From Microstegium vimineum (Eukaryota; Streptophyta; Magnoliopsida; Poales; Poaceae), in NCBI GenBank assembly GCA_022036555.1, contig CM039119.1, positions 25,688,723-25,752,722 of the forward strand: a stretch of 64,000 nucleotides of DNA, read 5' to 3'. The first letter of the stretch is position 1; each line of letters starts with the position of its first letter. The notes beneath the pieces are model-generated. The model searched no databases, had not been told where the DNA came from, and saw only the letters and a list, made by a program, of their open reading frames with translations. This document shows, piece by piece, positions 1 through 12,319 of the stretch. Both the position numbers and the translations under genes were made by a program.

Positions 1-202
1 TCACATGTCGGTCGACATGCAAAAGGAGCTTCTAGCACCCCTGATTGTCCTGAAATGTCATTCCCTGCAAACCAAAGGCTATCCAAGTACATGTGGAACT
101 TATTAGTGATAAATATGCTCATGAAGTGTTATTCTACCCTTGAAACCGAGGTAGTTGACGACATTTCGAGTATGTAAAAGTATGTCATTCTTAGTATCAA
201 CA
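1..202 (-). repeat. E1 3' LTR, partial (Athila-like Ty3 element)
   Basis: Read on the minus strand, the LTR of element E1 begins at 202 (plus-strand end ...ATCAACA), directly after a polypurine tract. Only its first 202 bases are in the window. It is recognisably related to the matching LTR part of E2 at 59594-59736, including the shared tract before the terminal CAACA. The terminal TGTTG/CAACA is the usual end of this class of plant LTR. Confidence 0.7.
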
Positions 203-217
203 AGATCCCGCAAGCTT
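203..217 (-). other. Polypurine tract of E1
   Basis: On the minus strand this reads as a purine-rich AAGCTTGCGGGATCT directly before the LTR start. It is the plus-strand primer site of the element. The same tract with one G instead of C occurs in E2 at 59737-59751. The downstream phrase ending in GCTCGTCCCGAGC is shared by both copies. Confidence 0.7.
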
Positions 218-1690
218 AACCTTTGCTCGTCCCGAGCAAACAATCAAACTTAGCCTCGGTGGATCAGGAGTTGCTATTATTCTTCATATTTCAAAAGTAC
301 TAAATCTACAACAAACATACTTCTCTTTTGAATGGAAAAATTAGCAATGAAAACTCACCCATATTACCTTAGTTCTCCATGGGGCTTATGGCTTTATCCT
401 TTGTCTTGGGTGGTTGAGAGATAGAACAACTTGACTTGAGCACTATCTTTCTTATTCTTCACAAATTTCATATCGGAGGTTTTGCAAAATTTTGTAAAAT
501 AAAACTTAGTGGTCCTCGAATGGTACTCTCAAGTCGCTCATATGGTGTATGATTCCTCACCAAGGCACAAATTTAAAGTTGCCTTCTTTTTATCCTACTC
601 TAAAGGCTTATATGGAGCTATAAGTAAGGATAAAGAATGTAGCAAACTTACCTTGCATATATTGTAAAGTCAAATCTTGGATCCAAGGAGAGAAGTGTCA
701 TACTCTTAGATCAAGATGTGCAAGTGTGTGAAACATGGCAAATGATCAATACTCCTCTATTTGATATGATCTCTCTTTCTAACTTATTATTTTGAGACAT
801 AGCTATCTTTATTTTTCTTGTTCTATGAGCTTTCATGTGCTCATCATTTTTCTCTAAAACTTGGGACCTTCATGTGCCCCTTTCTTTTTCTTTATTTTTC
901 ATAATTTTGTATAGTCTATGTCTCATTTACTGGCAATATACTAGAGAGATATTCTTTTAGAACATGGAGCATGAATTTTGTGGAAAATGAAAGGCATGTT
1001 TTTGCGTACTTCTAGTGTAGAAGCAACACATATATGTGGTGTGTGCGTGATATTGATCTTGAGAGTATGATAAGTCTCTCAACAAGGGTCACAAAACTTG
1101 ACCAAACTCAACAAAAAGTAGGTGGCTTATGTAGAAAGCTTGTATCATGAAAGAGCATATATGGCTTTGGTAGGAATTTTCACAATTGAGGAACAAAAAG
1201 TGTTTTTATCCTTTTAAGAAATAAAACTCCGATAGTCATTCTTGTTTGGAACAATATTATAGCAGCTGTTGTCTTGTTATATCATGTCTCACAACAACTT
1301 AGACTTAGTTACAAAATTTGCAACCCACAAAGTTTTAGGTTCATGATGGTTTCAATTAAGCCAAGTGATCCATACTTAGAGAAATATCAAGTTGTAAACT
1401 AAGTACTAGAGAAACATTTAACAAAGCAACTATTCATCGTTTCCATAAGGGAGATAATAATTCATGAAACATATAAAAGCTAAAGGAAATAAAGATAAAT
1501 AACTGACTAGGGAATATTTTTATTACTTTTATCATTTTTTCAGTTCTTTTTGAATGCGAAAGGATAAGAGAATTACATGCATAATGATAATGCCGAAATT
1601 AAATACTTACCTTAGTGGGGGAGGGAACCTCCCCCAAGCTTATCCTTTTCATGGTCCTGGTGGAGGGAAATGCACTGGAGGCATCCCCTG

Positions 1691-3142
1691 CTATGCATAA
1701 AACATAGCCCATTGCTGGGCATTGAAATCTCTGATTGCTTGGACTCGTTGCTGATTTCGGACCACGTTCTGGTGGAGAGCTTCATGCTCCACCCACAATT
1801 CACCCACTTGATTAGTGAGTAGGGTCATGTCATGACGGTAATCATGGTAATCGCTCTCTTGTGATGAAGCGAAGGAGAATTGTGCACTTTGAGCACGTGA
1901 TGATGATCGCTGGGGTCCTCCAGAGCTAGAGATTTGCATTGCACTGGTGGACTCATCCCACTCTTCATTATCTATTCCTCGGGATGTGCCTTCTTGTTGT
2001 GCAGCATGTGGCATGCTGCATGTCACACGCTGTCCTGCAAAACTCCTACGCCCTTCTCTTTTGCATAGGTTCATAGTTAGTCGTTTGCAACCATACAGCT
2101 TAAGCCTCTCAAAAGGGAGTGAGATCCTAGTTGTATCGTCACGAAACATATACATGATAAAATCATATGGACCTTTTGCCAGAATATGTGCTTGCATAAA
2201 GTAAGCCATGGTCAACATCGTCCTGGGTGTGTTTAGGAAATATTGATAATCATCCAGTTGTGCCATGTTGTTGACAATTTTTGTGATCATGAATGAGAAA
2301 TCAAAAGGTCCTATTCTTTTGTGGGCAGAACACCAGTGAGCTACCATAGCTTTTACAGGTGCAACGAGAATTTTATGTACCATGGCAAAAAGTATTATCA
2401 TCTCCTCTTCCTTAATAATTCTCACATCATGTCTAGGGAACAGAGTTATTCCTATCCAATGATGCAAGAAACATAGGGTAGGATTATGGATGTCACTTGC
2501 AAATATTTGTTTCCAAAATTCAAGTCTATTATACCCACGGGTAGCATGTTCAAGATTAACACTGCATTTTTCTCTAAAACCAAGAACAAGGCTAAATTCT
2601 TTCCATGTAAAAGTGTATGAATGATTAAGCAACTGGAAAGTAAGCCTTTATGCATTTGTTTTGATCGTACTTAAGAATTCTAGAGTTAACAGTCTACTCC
2701 CCGTGTCCCTAGATACATTCCAAAATTTACTAGTCCACCCCATAGCATCAAAGACTTCATCAAATTATGTGTCTAATCCCATTTTTGTTAGGAGAGTAGG
2801 ATCAATTACCTTTGTATGCTCGAAGTTGCGTACCTTTAATTCATTGAGCGTGATTAGCTCATGTGGTGCGAGACGGAGGCCAGTTTCAAGATCAATGACT
2901 CATGATGACTGATATTCCGAATCATCGGCTGGCTCGTAATGACCTGCACTGTGATGTTCTTGCTCATACTCACCATGGCTACCACTGATAGCCTTGATTT
3001 TGGTGGCACCAGAGTAATGCACTGATTCCATCAAAATAATCTCCATATCTTGAGATGAATTTCCTCCCTGGGAGCGTTTGGAGGAGCTCCCGCTAACCGA
3101 ATTGTGTGTCTTCTTGAACGCGTTCTTGAGAGACTTCTTCAT
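1691..3142 (-). pseudogene. E1 post-pol ORF, ATHILA ORF-1-like protein (3 nonsense codons)
   Basis: One reading frame of 484 codons runs from an ATG at 3142 (protein start MKKSLKNAFKK) to a stop at 1691. It is broken by three in-frame stops, one TGA and two TAA. Visible motifs are a basic N-terminus, a segment like TLEFLST characteristic of ATHILA ORF-1-type proteins, then TWKEFSLVLGF, then TLFPRHD, and a low-complexity Ser/Gln-rich C-terminus. A homologue with the same N-terminus is at 61051-62546, and a C-terminal fragment is at 15701-16249. By position in Athila-like elements it follows pol. Its function is not established; it is often called envelope-like, but I see no convincing transmembrane segment. 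Confidence 0.6.
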
Positions 3143-3755
3143 CCTATGACAAAGAAACACTACCACTCCAACAAGGTTTAAGGGTTAATAACTGTACCAC
3201 TGCCCTTGATTAGCGGTGAAGCTTCTCGGAGAGGGATGGCAAAGATTTTTAGCTCGTGAATTTCTAGACGAGTGTTTGCGATGGAGTGAGCTCTCTACTT
3301 GTGTTCATATAGCAAGGAGGAAGAGAGATGCTTGGGTGCACCTAGGAGATATCGGCTGAGCCCCTAGCTCTCTAATTGCACTAGCTTTGCGTGGTAGTGG
3401 AGCACAACAGGATTTTAGGCAAGGACATGATAGGAGTATCCTCCACCATGTCGCCTAACCTACCCATGGGTGCTCTGGTGATGCAGAGTGCACCACGTAA
3501 CGAACAAATAGGAGTGGGGAGCAGATAAATGACATGGGGGTCATTGGCCTGTCGGCCGACCTCCCTAGGGTGCTCCTCCCTCCATGGAACTTAGTACTTA
3601 GTGAGATGAGGGAAAGGCATGGTGATTGTAGTCTTCTGGTATTAGAAAATGAGTGAGGGCCAAGGAAATGATGGATGTAGAGTGAGATGGCCTTTTGTGA
3701 TTAGTGAAATCGGGAGAGATTCTTTTGCATGGCTGAATTCTTGTGAAAGCTCAAG

Positions 3756-4626
3756 TACTAGAGGGATTCATTGTATAATTTGTCCTTTACAAGGACATAA
3801 GCTTTGCTTTTTCTTATAACTCTTGTTGCTTCTGCTTTGTCTCCAGGTAGTTTGTTTTTTCTTTTATAATCGATATATGCCTATCTCCAATCACATTCTA
3901 TGGATTTGTCTTGAATGTTGAGTTCTTCTGTTTTATCTATGTCCATTGGGTCTTCTTTTTGTTTGCTGATTTCCTGGATTGATGGCTTTGAGAGTTCTTC
4001 TACGAATATTCTAGGTGGTACTTTCGCTCTGTCCGATCCCAATTTTGATAGGATATTTGCCGCCACATTTGAATCTCTTAGAACATGATGGATTTCTAGT
4101 CCTTCAAAAATCTTCTCAAGCTTTCTTATTTCTGCATAGTATGCGTCCATGTTGTTCTTAGTGCAATCCTATTCTTTGTTTACTTGGTTGATTACTACTG
4201 CTGAATCTCCATAGGCGAGTACTCTTTTGATTCCTAGAGTAGTTGCTACTTTTAGACCATGTATGAGTGCTTTGTATTCTGCTTGATTGTTTGTTGCTTA
4301 CCATGATATTTGTAATACGTATTTCAGTTGTCTTCCTTCCGGAGAGATTAATAGTACTCCTGCTCCTACCCTCCAAGTTTCAGAGATCCATCAAAATACA
4401 TTTTCCAATGGTCTCGTATTGGTTTGGGTTCTTTTTGGGTGGCTTCTATCCATTCCGCGATGAAGTCGGGTAGTATTTGTGATTTGATTGCCATTCTTGG
4501 CTTGAAGTCTAGGTTCCAGGCTCTGAGTTCTACTGCCCATTTTGATATTCGGCCTGTGACATCTTTGTTTCTGAGTATGTCTTGTAGCAGAAAATTGGTC
4601 ACAATCGTTATCTTGTGCTCATGGAA
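3756..4626 (-). pseudogene. A pol, C-terminal part: archaeal-type RNase H
   Basis: Continuation of A pol beyond insertion C. The frame carries EHKITIVT and DILRN, then MYFDGS (first acidic residue), NNQAEYKAL (Glu), AYGDS (Asp) and HVLRDSN. The last catalytic Asp, normally AAD, reads AAN. The coding frame breaks several times: a stop after the QISW segment, an amber after NKE, and an amber in DWR-stop-AYIDY where the family has Gln. Pol is readable as far as about 3756 (DKLYNE) and then ends. The module degrades RNA in RNA/DNA hybrids during reverse transcription in intact relatives; this copy is dead. Confidence 0.75.
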
Positions 4627-7600
4627 TGTGACAGAACCTCTTAAGACACGGCCCACTTGCCAGGATGAATAGTCCATCCGACTTAATCCAAGACAAATGA
4701 TCCAAGCCTTAATCAATCGGTCAGGTGTTGCCACTTTGCAGCGGGTCATCCACCTCTTTCCGAACAGGATCATCCTCATCACAAACATTGCATGAGTAAT
4801 ACAATAATTTAATTTACATCAAAGTAGCAGAAATTTAAAGTCATATTACAAACCATAGGTTTTTGAAACATAACATAGTGTCATACGATATTATTACATC
4901 AAGCAGTGATAGAGTTTAAACAAAGCAACCGAGGTACTCTTGCCTAAGAGTCAAGCAAAGACAGTTTATTCTTCATCTTCATCCACAGTGACAACGGTCA
5001 TGCAGCACGAGGCTACACAGACCGGGTTATGACCCTCATCTGCAACAAGGGTTAACAAACCCTGAGTACGCGAGTACTCAACAAGACTTATCTGACAAAA
5101 GGAAAAAAATATTTGGTGGACAAAAGGTATGCAAGTCATAGGATTCAAGGTGTGATTGACAAGAATCAAATATTTTGCATAAATGAGCATTTTGTAAAAC
5201 AATTGAGATTCATTTAAGATGTTCATAAGATTACTCAAGTAACGATCTAGATTTATGATCGATAACAAGGTAATAAACCATCCATGAAAGGAAACCATCG
5301 AGTATCCAGTTTAAGTTTCATTAACTACGATGTAAAAGGCAAGGTCATGTTTCCATATCCGAGGAACACGACGATTCGAACCGGTTAAACCCAGCTCGGG
5401 CTTCCCTATCACACGCCATATACAACACTAAAGAACGCATATGACTACCTTTCCCTGGATCCTCCATCCAAGACCGGGTTCCGCCACCCGAGAGCACAAT
5501 ACACCTCCATCCAGTTCCTCGAACTTGGAGGGTACACACTACTCTCGCCATCTCTCCACTCCCAGTGTGGGTTAACCGTTCTTAAGACTGGATTAGCCAG
5601 AGTCCAGCTTCCCCAAAGTATGTGATAAGTACTCCAAAGTCACAACCCTCTAACTTTTTACAACGGCAAGGCCCTAATGACACAGGAGGAAAGAACCCGC
5701 TCACCAGTCACCACTGATGGCTCCCAAACATCGTGTCCGCCTGGTCCCGATTATTACTTCCAACCTTGTCCCTTTCTCAAAAGATCATAACCATTTGTCG
5801 AAGCAATACGCTATGTGTAAGTGACCGGAAATCACCTACTATAAAGTTCTAAGCATACTAAGCATTTTTGCAAAACTTTGCATCTTTAAACAAGTGTCAA
5901 GGTGTAAGGTTACAATAGCACAAGGATAAAGGCTATGCATCAAATAGGAATTTAATAAAGTACGACAATGCAATAATATAAACCGTAAGTGTATTTAAAT
6001 AAAATCTTTTAAATACAAGGTAGGGTTTGAATGCACCGGGGCTTGCCTTGGTTGGAGGGATACACAAACTCGGGCTCAGATTCAACAAGAGAGAAAGTCC
6101 CTTCTCTAGAGGGATTATCCAACCCAACCAACGAACAATCTACACGATAATATGACATGCTTAGATGATGCTTGAAATAATAGACATGATGCTTTGCAAC
6201 ACTCAAACATGTACTTAAGAGAATGACAACAACATGTTAAACACCTTGAGTACAACTTACCTTCATGAAAGGAAACTAATCATGAGCATAAAGCAAGTTA
6301 ATTAAACCATGATTAATTTGATTATCAAATTTAATAATTATATCCAATAGAACTGAGCAAACAACACTACATCATGCATGTCCATACTATGATTGTCACT
6401 GGACAAATGACCATTAGCATCAAACAACTCAAAATCACACAAATCCTAAAGGGATTAGGGTTTCTATTTAATTAAAACCTAATTTACTAAATAGCCATGT
6501 ATAGTAGTTCATCCAAAAATTCACAAACTTTTTGTACAACAAGGTATAAGTGTATAAAGGTTACACTAAAAGTTTCATAATTTTTGGACCAACATACAGA
6601 GCATGAAAAATCATGGAAAAGTCATTTTTCAATTACTCTAAGCATTTTAACAGGATTAAAACTATACTGAACATGAATATGTTATATTTTTCTTAAATAC
6701 TACACATCATAGAGAGCATACACAAGTTTTTCCAGAATTTATACATGCACAAAAATAAACGTACAAAAATAACAAAAAGCATTACTGTTCAAAACAAGAA
6801 AATAGAAAAACCTTTCGCTTCTCTCACTGACGCATGGGTCCCGCTCGTTAGTGAGCCAACGACAGAGCAGCGGCGCCGGCGACCAAAGAACACGGCGGCG
6901 CGTCGCCGTCGGCAAACCAAACACCCAACCGACTCTCGAGCTGGCCTTTACACCTCACCTCGAACCCAACGAGGTACGACATGGCCGATTCTATCCCTCG
7001 AAACACCCTCACCGGCGGCGATGGCGGCGACCTGAGCTCGGCCGCTCATGCGCCGGTGAGCATAGACCAAACCAGACTCAACCAAGCATACCAGAGAACT
7101 CAGCGACACTCCAGCAACGCGAAGCTCAAGAAAAATGAAGCAAAAACCTAGCGCAAAGACCTCGCCGACGGCCATGGCGGACGACCGAGATCTGCGCGAC
7201 GTGCGCCGACCAAAACACGCATGCGCTCGAAAAACCAACACCCGTACAAGATTCACGACACCTAGGCGAAGCTAGTGCAAGACTCAGAAAAGAAAAAGAT
7301 CAACTACAACGACCTACCGACGAGCACACCGTCGCGACGGCCATGAACCATGGCGGTGCGTCGTGGACAGAGCACGACGGCTCGATTCAAGGTCAACCAA
7401 GTGCGCGGAGAGTTCGAGGAGCTCACCCTGGTCACTATGCTCATGCAAACTTGGCCGTAGATGAAGAGGAGGATGCTGGCAACATCGATGTTCCCGGAGC
7501 TACGGTCCACCATTCGCAAAACGGAGGAGAGCAACGGAATCAGCGAAGAACAAGGAGTAAGAAACAATAGATGAAAGAACAATGCGGCTCCTGTGTAGCC

Positions 7601-8547
7601 CGGGCGACAGCGGACCAGAGCGGCGGCGCTCTCGCCGGAGCCAAGGAAGACCGAATCGCACCGGGTGAACGAGGGCTCGGCGGCTTCAATCAACTCATGC
7701 GGGAGGTGCGCGAGGTCAATGTGAAGGCAATGGAAGTGGATTGGGGACTTGGCAGTGGCTGGTTGACTCATGCAAGCTTGTCGTCGTCGATGGAGTGCTC
7801 GGCGGAGCAGAGCAAAGCTGCGCGCGCCGTGGAAAGAGAGGCAAGGGGAGCATGGCGTCCCGTTTTGAAGAGTGGGGAGTGTGCACGATGATGCCACGCA
7901 CACGATGGGACGCTCGTCGATGCCAGGAGGCCCGTGGTGAGCTCGACAGGTGGCCGGCCAGGTGTCGGCACCATGAACCAGCTCGACATGCAGGTGCTCG
8001 GTGAAATGCCTAAACTGCCGCTGGGATTGTTTCGCAAATTGCTCAAGCTTCCAATGGTTTCCATGAAAAACTTTGAATACCAAAGTTGCTCAAAATTTCA
8101 TGATCTACAACTTTGTCAATATGCACTTTTCAAATTAGGCCTAGAATGAAAAATGCATTTTTAAAATTTGAAACCTCTTTTAAAATAATTACCCCCTTTT
8201 CAATTACTCAAGATTTTTGAATAACACTTGAAAAACTCCAAACATCACTTATGCAATTGAAACAGAGCTCTACAACTTTGCTTTAACAACCATATGCCAA
8301 TTCTTTTTAGATTTTGAAAACCATGTTTAGGGTTTGATCCACCCCCTCTGGAAATTAGGGTTTGGAATAGAATTTGAAAATTTGAATTTGAAATCATGGC
8401 AAGCATTCACACAACAGAGATAAACAGAAACAAATAAACTTATTTTAGTTCAATGCATAATAGAGTTCTCAATCAAGTGAATGATTCTTAGTGCATATGA
8501 TGACATGATCAATTTTTAATTAAGTTTTAAACTCCAGGGGTGTTACA
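4627..8547 (-). mobile_element. C: LTR-like unit inserted in A pol (probable solo LTR of a large-LTR family)
   Basis: The ends are TGTGACAGAACC at 4627 and GGGGTGTTACA at 8547, so on the minus strand it begins TGTAACACCCC. The flanks TGGAA (4622-4626) and TGTAA (8548-8552) are a 5-bp TSD with one change, and removing the unit restores the pol frame RHYLHEHK. No protein of known family is encoded. The composition is AT-rich, then GC-rich (about 6830-8010), then AT-rich, as in H and I. Terminal TG...CA, short terminal inverted repeats and 5-bp TSD fit a solo LTR of about 3.9 kb. A non-LTR DNA element is less likely but not excluded. The open frames inside (for example 7304-8083) have no recognisable domain. 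Confidence 0.6.
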
Positions 8548-10524
8548 TGTAAGTAATGCCTTAGCTTCCTTGATGATATAAGTACTCCGTAGAGTAGTTT
8601 TTGTACGTGTGGGTATCTGAATTCTTATTCTGTGAGTACTTCACTTATGTAGTAAACTGGTCTTTGTACTTTGTAGGCATGTCTGGGTTCTTCTCTTTCT
8701 ACTATAACTTTCATGCTTACCACATTCTTTGTTGTCGTGATATATAACATCATGTCTTCCTTGTTTCTCGGTGGGGTCATTACTAGAGATGATGATAAGT
8801 ATTCTTTTAACTTGTTGAAAGCTTGATCTGCCTCTTCCGTCCATTCGAAGTTCTCTTTTTTTTAGGAGTTTGAAGAAGGGTAGTTCTTTTTCACCCAGTT
8901 TTGAGATGAATCTGTTGAGAGCTGCCATACATCATGTCAGTTTTTGTATGTCCTTGATCTTTTTTTGGCGGCTTCATTTCCATAATTGTTTTGACCTATT
9001 TCGTGCTTGCTTCAATCCCTCTGTTGCTGACTAGGAAACCGAGTAGTTGTCCTGATGGTACACCAAAGACGCATTTTGTAGGGTTTAACTTCCACTTCCA
9101 TGCCTTTAGGTTTTTGAAAGTTTCTTCTAGGTCATGTAGCAGTGATTCGGGTTCTTTTGTCTTGATTACCACATCATCAATGTAAGATTCCGCATTTCTT
9201 CCGATTTGATCTCCAAGACAAGTTTGTATTGCTCTCTGATATGTTGCTCCTGCGTTCTTTAGTCCAAATGGCATTGATTTGTAGCAATATGCTTTGAAGG
9301 GTGTTATAAAAGATGTTTTGCTCTGATCTTCTTCTCTTAGTGATATTTGATGGTACCCTGAGTAGGAATCAAGGAAGGATAGTAATGATGATCCCGTTGT
9401 TGAATCTATGACTTGATCAATCCTTGGTGGTCCATATGGGTCTTTTGAGCAATGTTTGTTAATATCCATGTAGTCAACGCACATACGCCATTCTTTCGAG
9501 TTCTTTTTCTCTACTAAGACTGGGTTACTAGCCAGTCCGGGTTGATTATTTCTCTGATGAATCCTGCTGCTAATAGCTTTGTAATTTCCTTTTTGATTGT
9601 TGCTTTCCTATCTGGAGCGAATCTGCATAGCTTCTGCTTTACTAGTCTTAAACCTTTGTTTGTGTCAATTTTGTGCTTAGTCAACTCCATTGGGACTCTA
9701 GGCATGTCTGCAGGTTTCCATGCGAATATGTCTTTGTTGTCCCTTAGAAAGTTGGTGAGCATGACTTCCTATTTGGGGTCTAGATTTACACTGATTATTG
9801 CCGTCTTCTCAGCATCTCTGGTCAATAAGTCAATTGTCTTTGTGGCGGCTTCTTTTGGTGGTGTAAAGTTGTTTGGCTTCTTTGCTGGTATTTGCATTTC
9901 ATCCGGGTTCATTTCTTTGACCTTCTTTGCAATGTCTTCTTTTTCTTTGTAGTCTTGTAGCTTTTCTGATATTTGTATAGCTTGTACATCACAGTCGTAA
10001 GCCTTCTTTAGGTCTCCTTTTAGTGATAGGACTCCTTTTGTTGTCGGCATCTTGAGCAGCAGGTATGGGTAGTGTGGTACTACCATGTATCTTGTAAGTC
10101 CTGGTCTTCCAAGGATTGCATGGTAACATGATTCAAAGTCTTCTACCTCGAACTTGATGAACTCGGTTCTGTATTTGTCTGGTGTTCCAAAGGTGACTAG
10201 TAAGGTTATCTGCCCCAATGGTATGGAGGCTCTTCCGGGTACTATTCCATAGAAAGGAATGCTTGTTGGTGTGATCATGCCTTCGTAATCTAAGTTCATC
10301 TTCCTTAAGGTGTCTGCAAAGATTATGTTTAGTCCTGCTCCTCCGTCGATGAGTACCTTGGATACTGCCACTCCTGCTATTGTTGGTCCCATTACTAGGG
10401 GATAGTAGCCAGCATTTGCTGCACTCGTACACTGGTCCTCTCTTGTGAATTGTATTGGGTATTCTGATCAATCTAAGTATCTTGGGATAGTTGGTTCAGT
10501 TGCCATGATGGTTCTGTGGGCTAG
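8548..10524 (-). pseudogene. A pol, protease and reverse transcriptase
   Basis: Read downward from 10524: an aspartic protease with LIDGGAG (about 10325-10360; the family usually has DGGSG), then HAILGRPGL, a linker, then Ty3-type reverse transcriptase from about 9762 to 9000. RT motifs seen are CVDYMDIN, DSYSGYHQI, MPFGLKNAGATYQR and the catalytic YIDDVV (9163-9183). An amber after NLDPK near 9766 and further stops near 8930 and 8620 break it. The last part (LGEKELPFF, YYISEVLTE) is the connection to RNase H. B is inserted exactly at its upstream edge and C at its downstream edge. Known role in intact copies: Gag-Pol maturation and cDNA synthesis. Confidence 0.85.
10520..10524 (+). repeat. 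TSD GCTAG, left copy, of element B
   Basis: GCTAG immediately before the B 5' LTR is repeated at 24993-24997 immediately after the truncated B 3' LTR. This defines the two edges of B inside A. Confidence 0.85.
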
Positions 10525-10793
10525 TGTTGACGGTCCTTAAGTACCAATTTTAACCATCAACTAAACAAGGAAAAAGATCTAAATGAAACCAATAGCTAGA
10601 ATTAGGGTTTATACTAACAGAATTCCACAAGTTTTGGTGGATGTCTGTTTCTGCAGGGGGTTATCAGGAAATACCAAAGAAAGGCCCACATGTCATGTTT
10701 ACATAGAGATATTTATCAACCGCACAATTTTCTGTACTCGAGAAGGTTCCAGGAGACACCAGAATGAACCGGAGGCAAAACGGGCCCAAAGTC

Positions 10794-10807
10794 AGGGCGC
10801 CCGCCCT
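10794..10807. promoter_or_regulatory. GC-rich dyad in B U3
   Basis: AGGGCGCCCGCCCT is a near-perfect inverted repeat about 120 bp upstream of the B TATA box. It has the same relative position as the dyads of E, but a different sequence. Confidence 0.45.
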
Positions 10808-10925
10808 ACTGTTCCAGCCAATTAGGCTCAAGTTCACGGATTATGCTCCACGACCTTTGAGGATCAATCTAAACCCTTCACCTAAGGTCAGTTTGATCCG
10901 ATGACCGACTTTCATTTGAGAAGGC

Positions 10926-10933
10926 TATATAAG
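10926..10933 (+). promoter_or_regulatory. B LTR TATA box
   Basis: TATATAAG in a GC-richer setting (GGCTATATAAGAAGGGCC), 400 bp into the LTR and followed by a pyrimidine-rich stretch. This is a typical plant LTR core promoter. Confidence 0.65.
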
Positions 10934-11731
10934 AAGGGCCCCTGACCCCCCTGAGGATCATCTCATCTCATTATTCTTCTCCAGAGCAAAAACTAGGGTT
11001 TCAATTATAGAGATGGAGAGAGGTCCCTCTAGTTGTCTAGATCTAGTTCTTCTAGTTCTAGCTCATCTAGTTGTAATTAGAGGTGAGAGAGAGAGAGGAG
11101 GAGAGAGCTAGGAGGAGCCGGATCTGTCAGATCTTCCTCAACATTGTACCTTTGCAGCATCTGGTTATGTGCAATCTCCAGGTTCTTCATTTATTTCTAA
11201 GTATCTTATTTTAGTTCTTACTTTATTCTATTTATGGGATCTCCGCTCGTATTGAGTGCTCTAGTTTAAACGTTGAATTAGAGTAGTAAGCGATAGTGTA
11301 GACGTGGTATCTAGACTAGAGTTTACCTGAGTTTGCGCCCAATCCTACGAATAGTTGTGGTAGCCCCAGAGGTGACAGCTCTACAAGGCCTTTGTACTCC
11401 ACCACGTTCGGATTGGTCTTTTCGTAGAGCTTTTGGTAGCCTCCCCCCGACTACCTTTTTCCCAGTCTTTGTCGAGAGTCGGGAAGGTACTATTGCTCCA
11501 AAGTAAGTAGAGTATTGTGAACCTTTGATTAGATATCCCCCTTAGAAAACTCTAAAATCTCTCTACCCAGTTATCTTATCTATCCTTGGACACTCTTAGT
11601 TCTTTTCTAGTTCACTTCACGTTCCCCATGGAAATCGATACCCTTTTGGAATACTCCCAGGTGAAAGCTACAACGGTATCCGTGCGCTTGCGGATTTATC
11701 TGTATGCGTTAAGAAATACCAACAAGCTTTC

Positions 11732-11749
11732 TGGCGCCGTTGCCGGGGA
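11732..11749 (+). other. B primer-binding site, tRNA-Asp type
   Basis: TGGCGCCGTTGCCGGGGA lies seven bases after the LTR end. This is the well-known primer site of grass Athila-like elements, complementary to the 3' end of tRNA-Asp. It proves the plus orientation of B. Confidence 0.85.
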
Positions 11750-11767
11750 ACGGTAGCTGTTCTAGTT

Positions 11768-12319
11768 TTGAACCGAGTTCATCCATTTACCTTTTTCCTT
11801 TTTACCATCTTTCTCACCTTATCATATTCATCTTACCAAAACTTTAAATACTCTACTCCAAAGGGCGACTTGTTGGAGACTCCACCATCTTCACACCCTA
11901 TTCTTATAAATGGCTATGAGCTTCGCCCTGCTTGTATAGCCATGGTTTGGGAGAAATCTTTCTCTACTCTTGGTTTAGTTTTAAATCTAGTTGAAAATAT
12001 GAATCATCCAAGTATAGAGGAGGCCCCAAACCAGACCAATTTGAGAGTTACCAATCCAAGTGGAACTTTGAACTTACATGAAGAATTAACCATAGAGATT
12101 GGAGAGGAAGATGATATCTACGAGCATGAAATCTATTCCTTAAAAATCTCGTTAAACCCATGCTCATATGAGACATCTCCCATACCCATTGGTGTCTTTA
12201 TTACCACACATGTTATCTTCAACACCCTCACACTTTCTGTTTACAAATACTTGAAAAGGGTGATGGTCGATGCATATGTTTATCATAAATATTGCAGATG
12301 TCGTTGTATTAAATCTTGA
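11768..12319 (+). pseudogene. B gag N-terminal remnant fused to unassigned sequence
   Basis: An open frame of 183 codons lies just after the PBS. Residues about 43-65 contain HPILINGYELRPACIAMV, which matches the start of Athila-type Gag (family form GYELRP..I.MV). After about residue 70 the Gag core is missing and the sequence passes into an acidic stretch, then into a C-terminus with VDAYVYHKYC, which I associate only loosely with the 3' part of related elements. I read it as a deletion-fused remnant and not a working Gag. The first 25 residues look hydrophobic, but this is probably chance translation of leader. Confidence 0.45.

Larger units (their letters stand above)
203..3755 (-). mobile_element. 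E1: Athila-like Ty3 retrotransposon, 3' part
   Basis: Minus-strand element seen from its 3' LTR (1-202) up to a junction near 3755, where Tat-type pol of element A begins abruptly. The 203-1690 stretch is untranslated sequence that runs in parallel with 59737-61050 of E2 (many shared 20-40 base blocks). It contains no gene. The 3143-3755 stretch lies 5' of the ORF and holds a TATA-like TATATGAA (3303-3311) and one copy of the family dyad GTCGGCCGACC (3551-3561). No LTR or clear TSD is visible at 3755, so the junction looks like a deletion or illegitimate joint rather than a clean insertion edge. Confidence 0.7.
10525..11724 (+). repeat. B 5' LTR
   Basis: It begins TGTTGACGG and ends ACCAACA, 1,200 bp. 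It contains a TATA box (10926-10933) and a GC-rich dyad AGGGCGCCCGCCCT (10794-10807) about 120 bp upstream of it. The last 45 bases closely resemble the reverse complement of the D and E2 LTR ends at 28294 and 31618, so B belongs to the same broad family as D and E. Confidence 0.85.

Noticed and set aside
7304..8083. 259-codon minus-strand frame in C
   Set aside because: It has no domain and no related frame in the similar units H and I, and lies in GC-rich LTR-like sequence.
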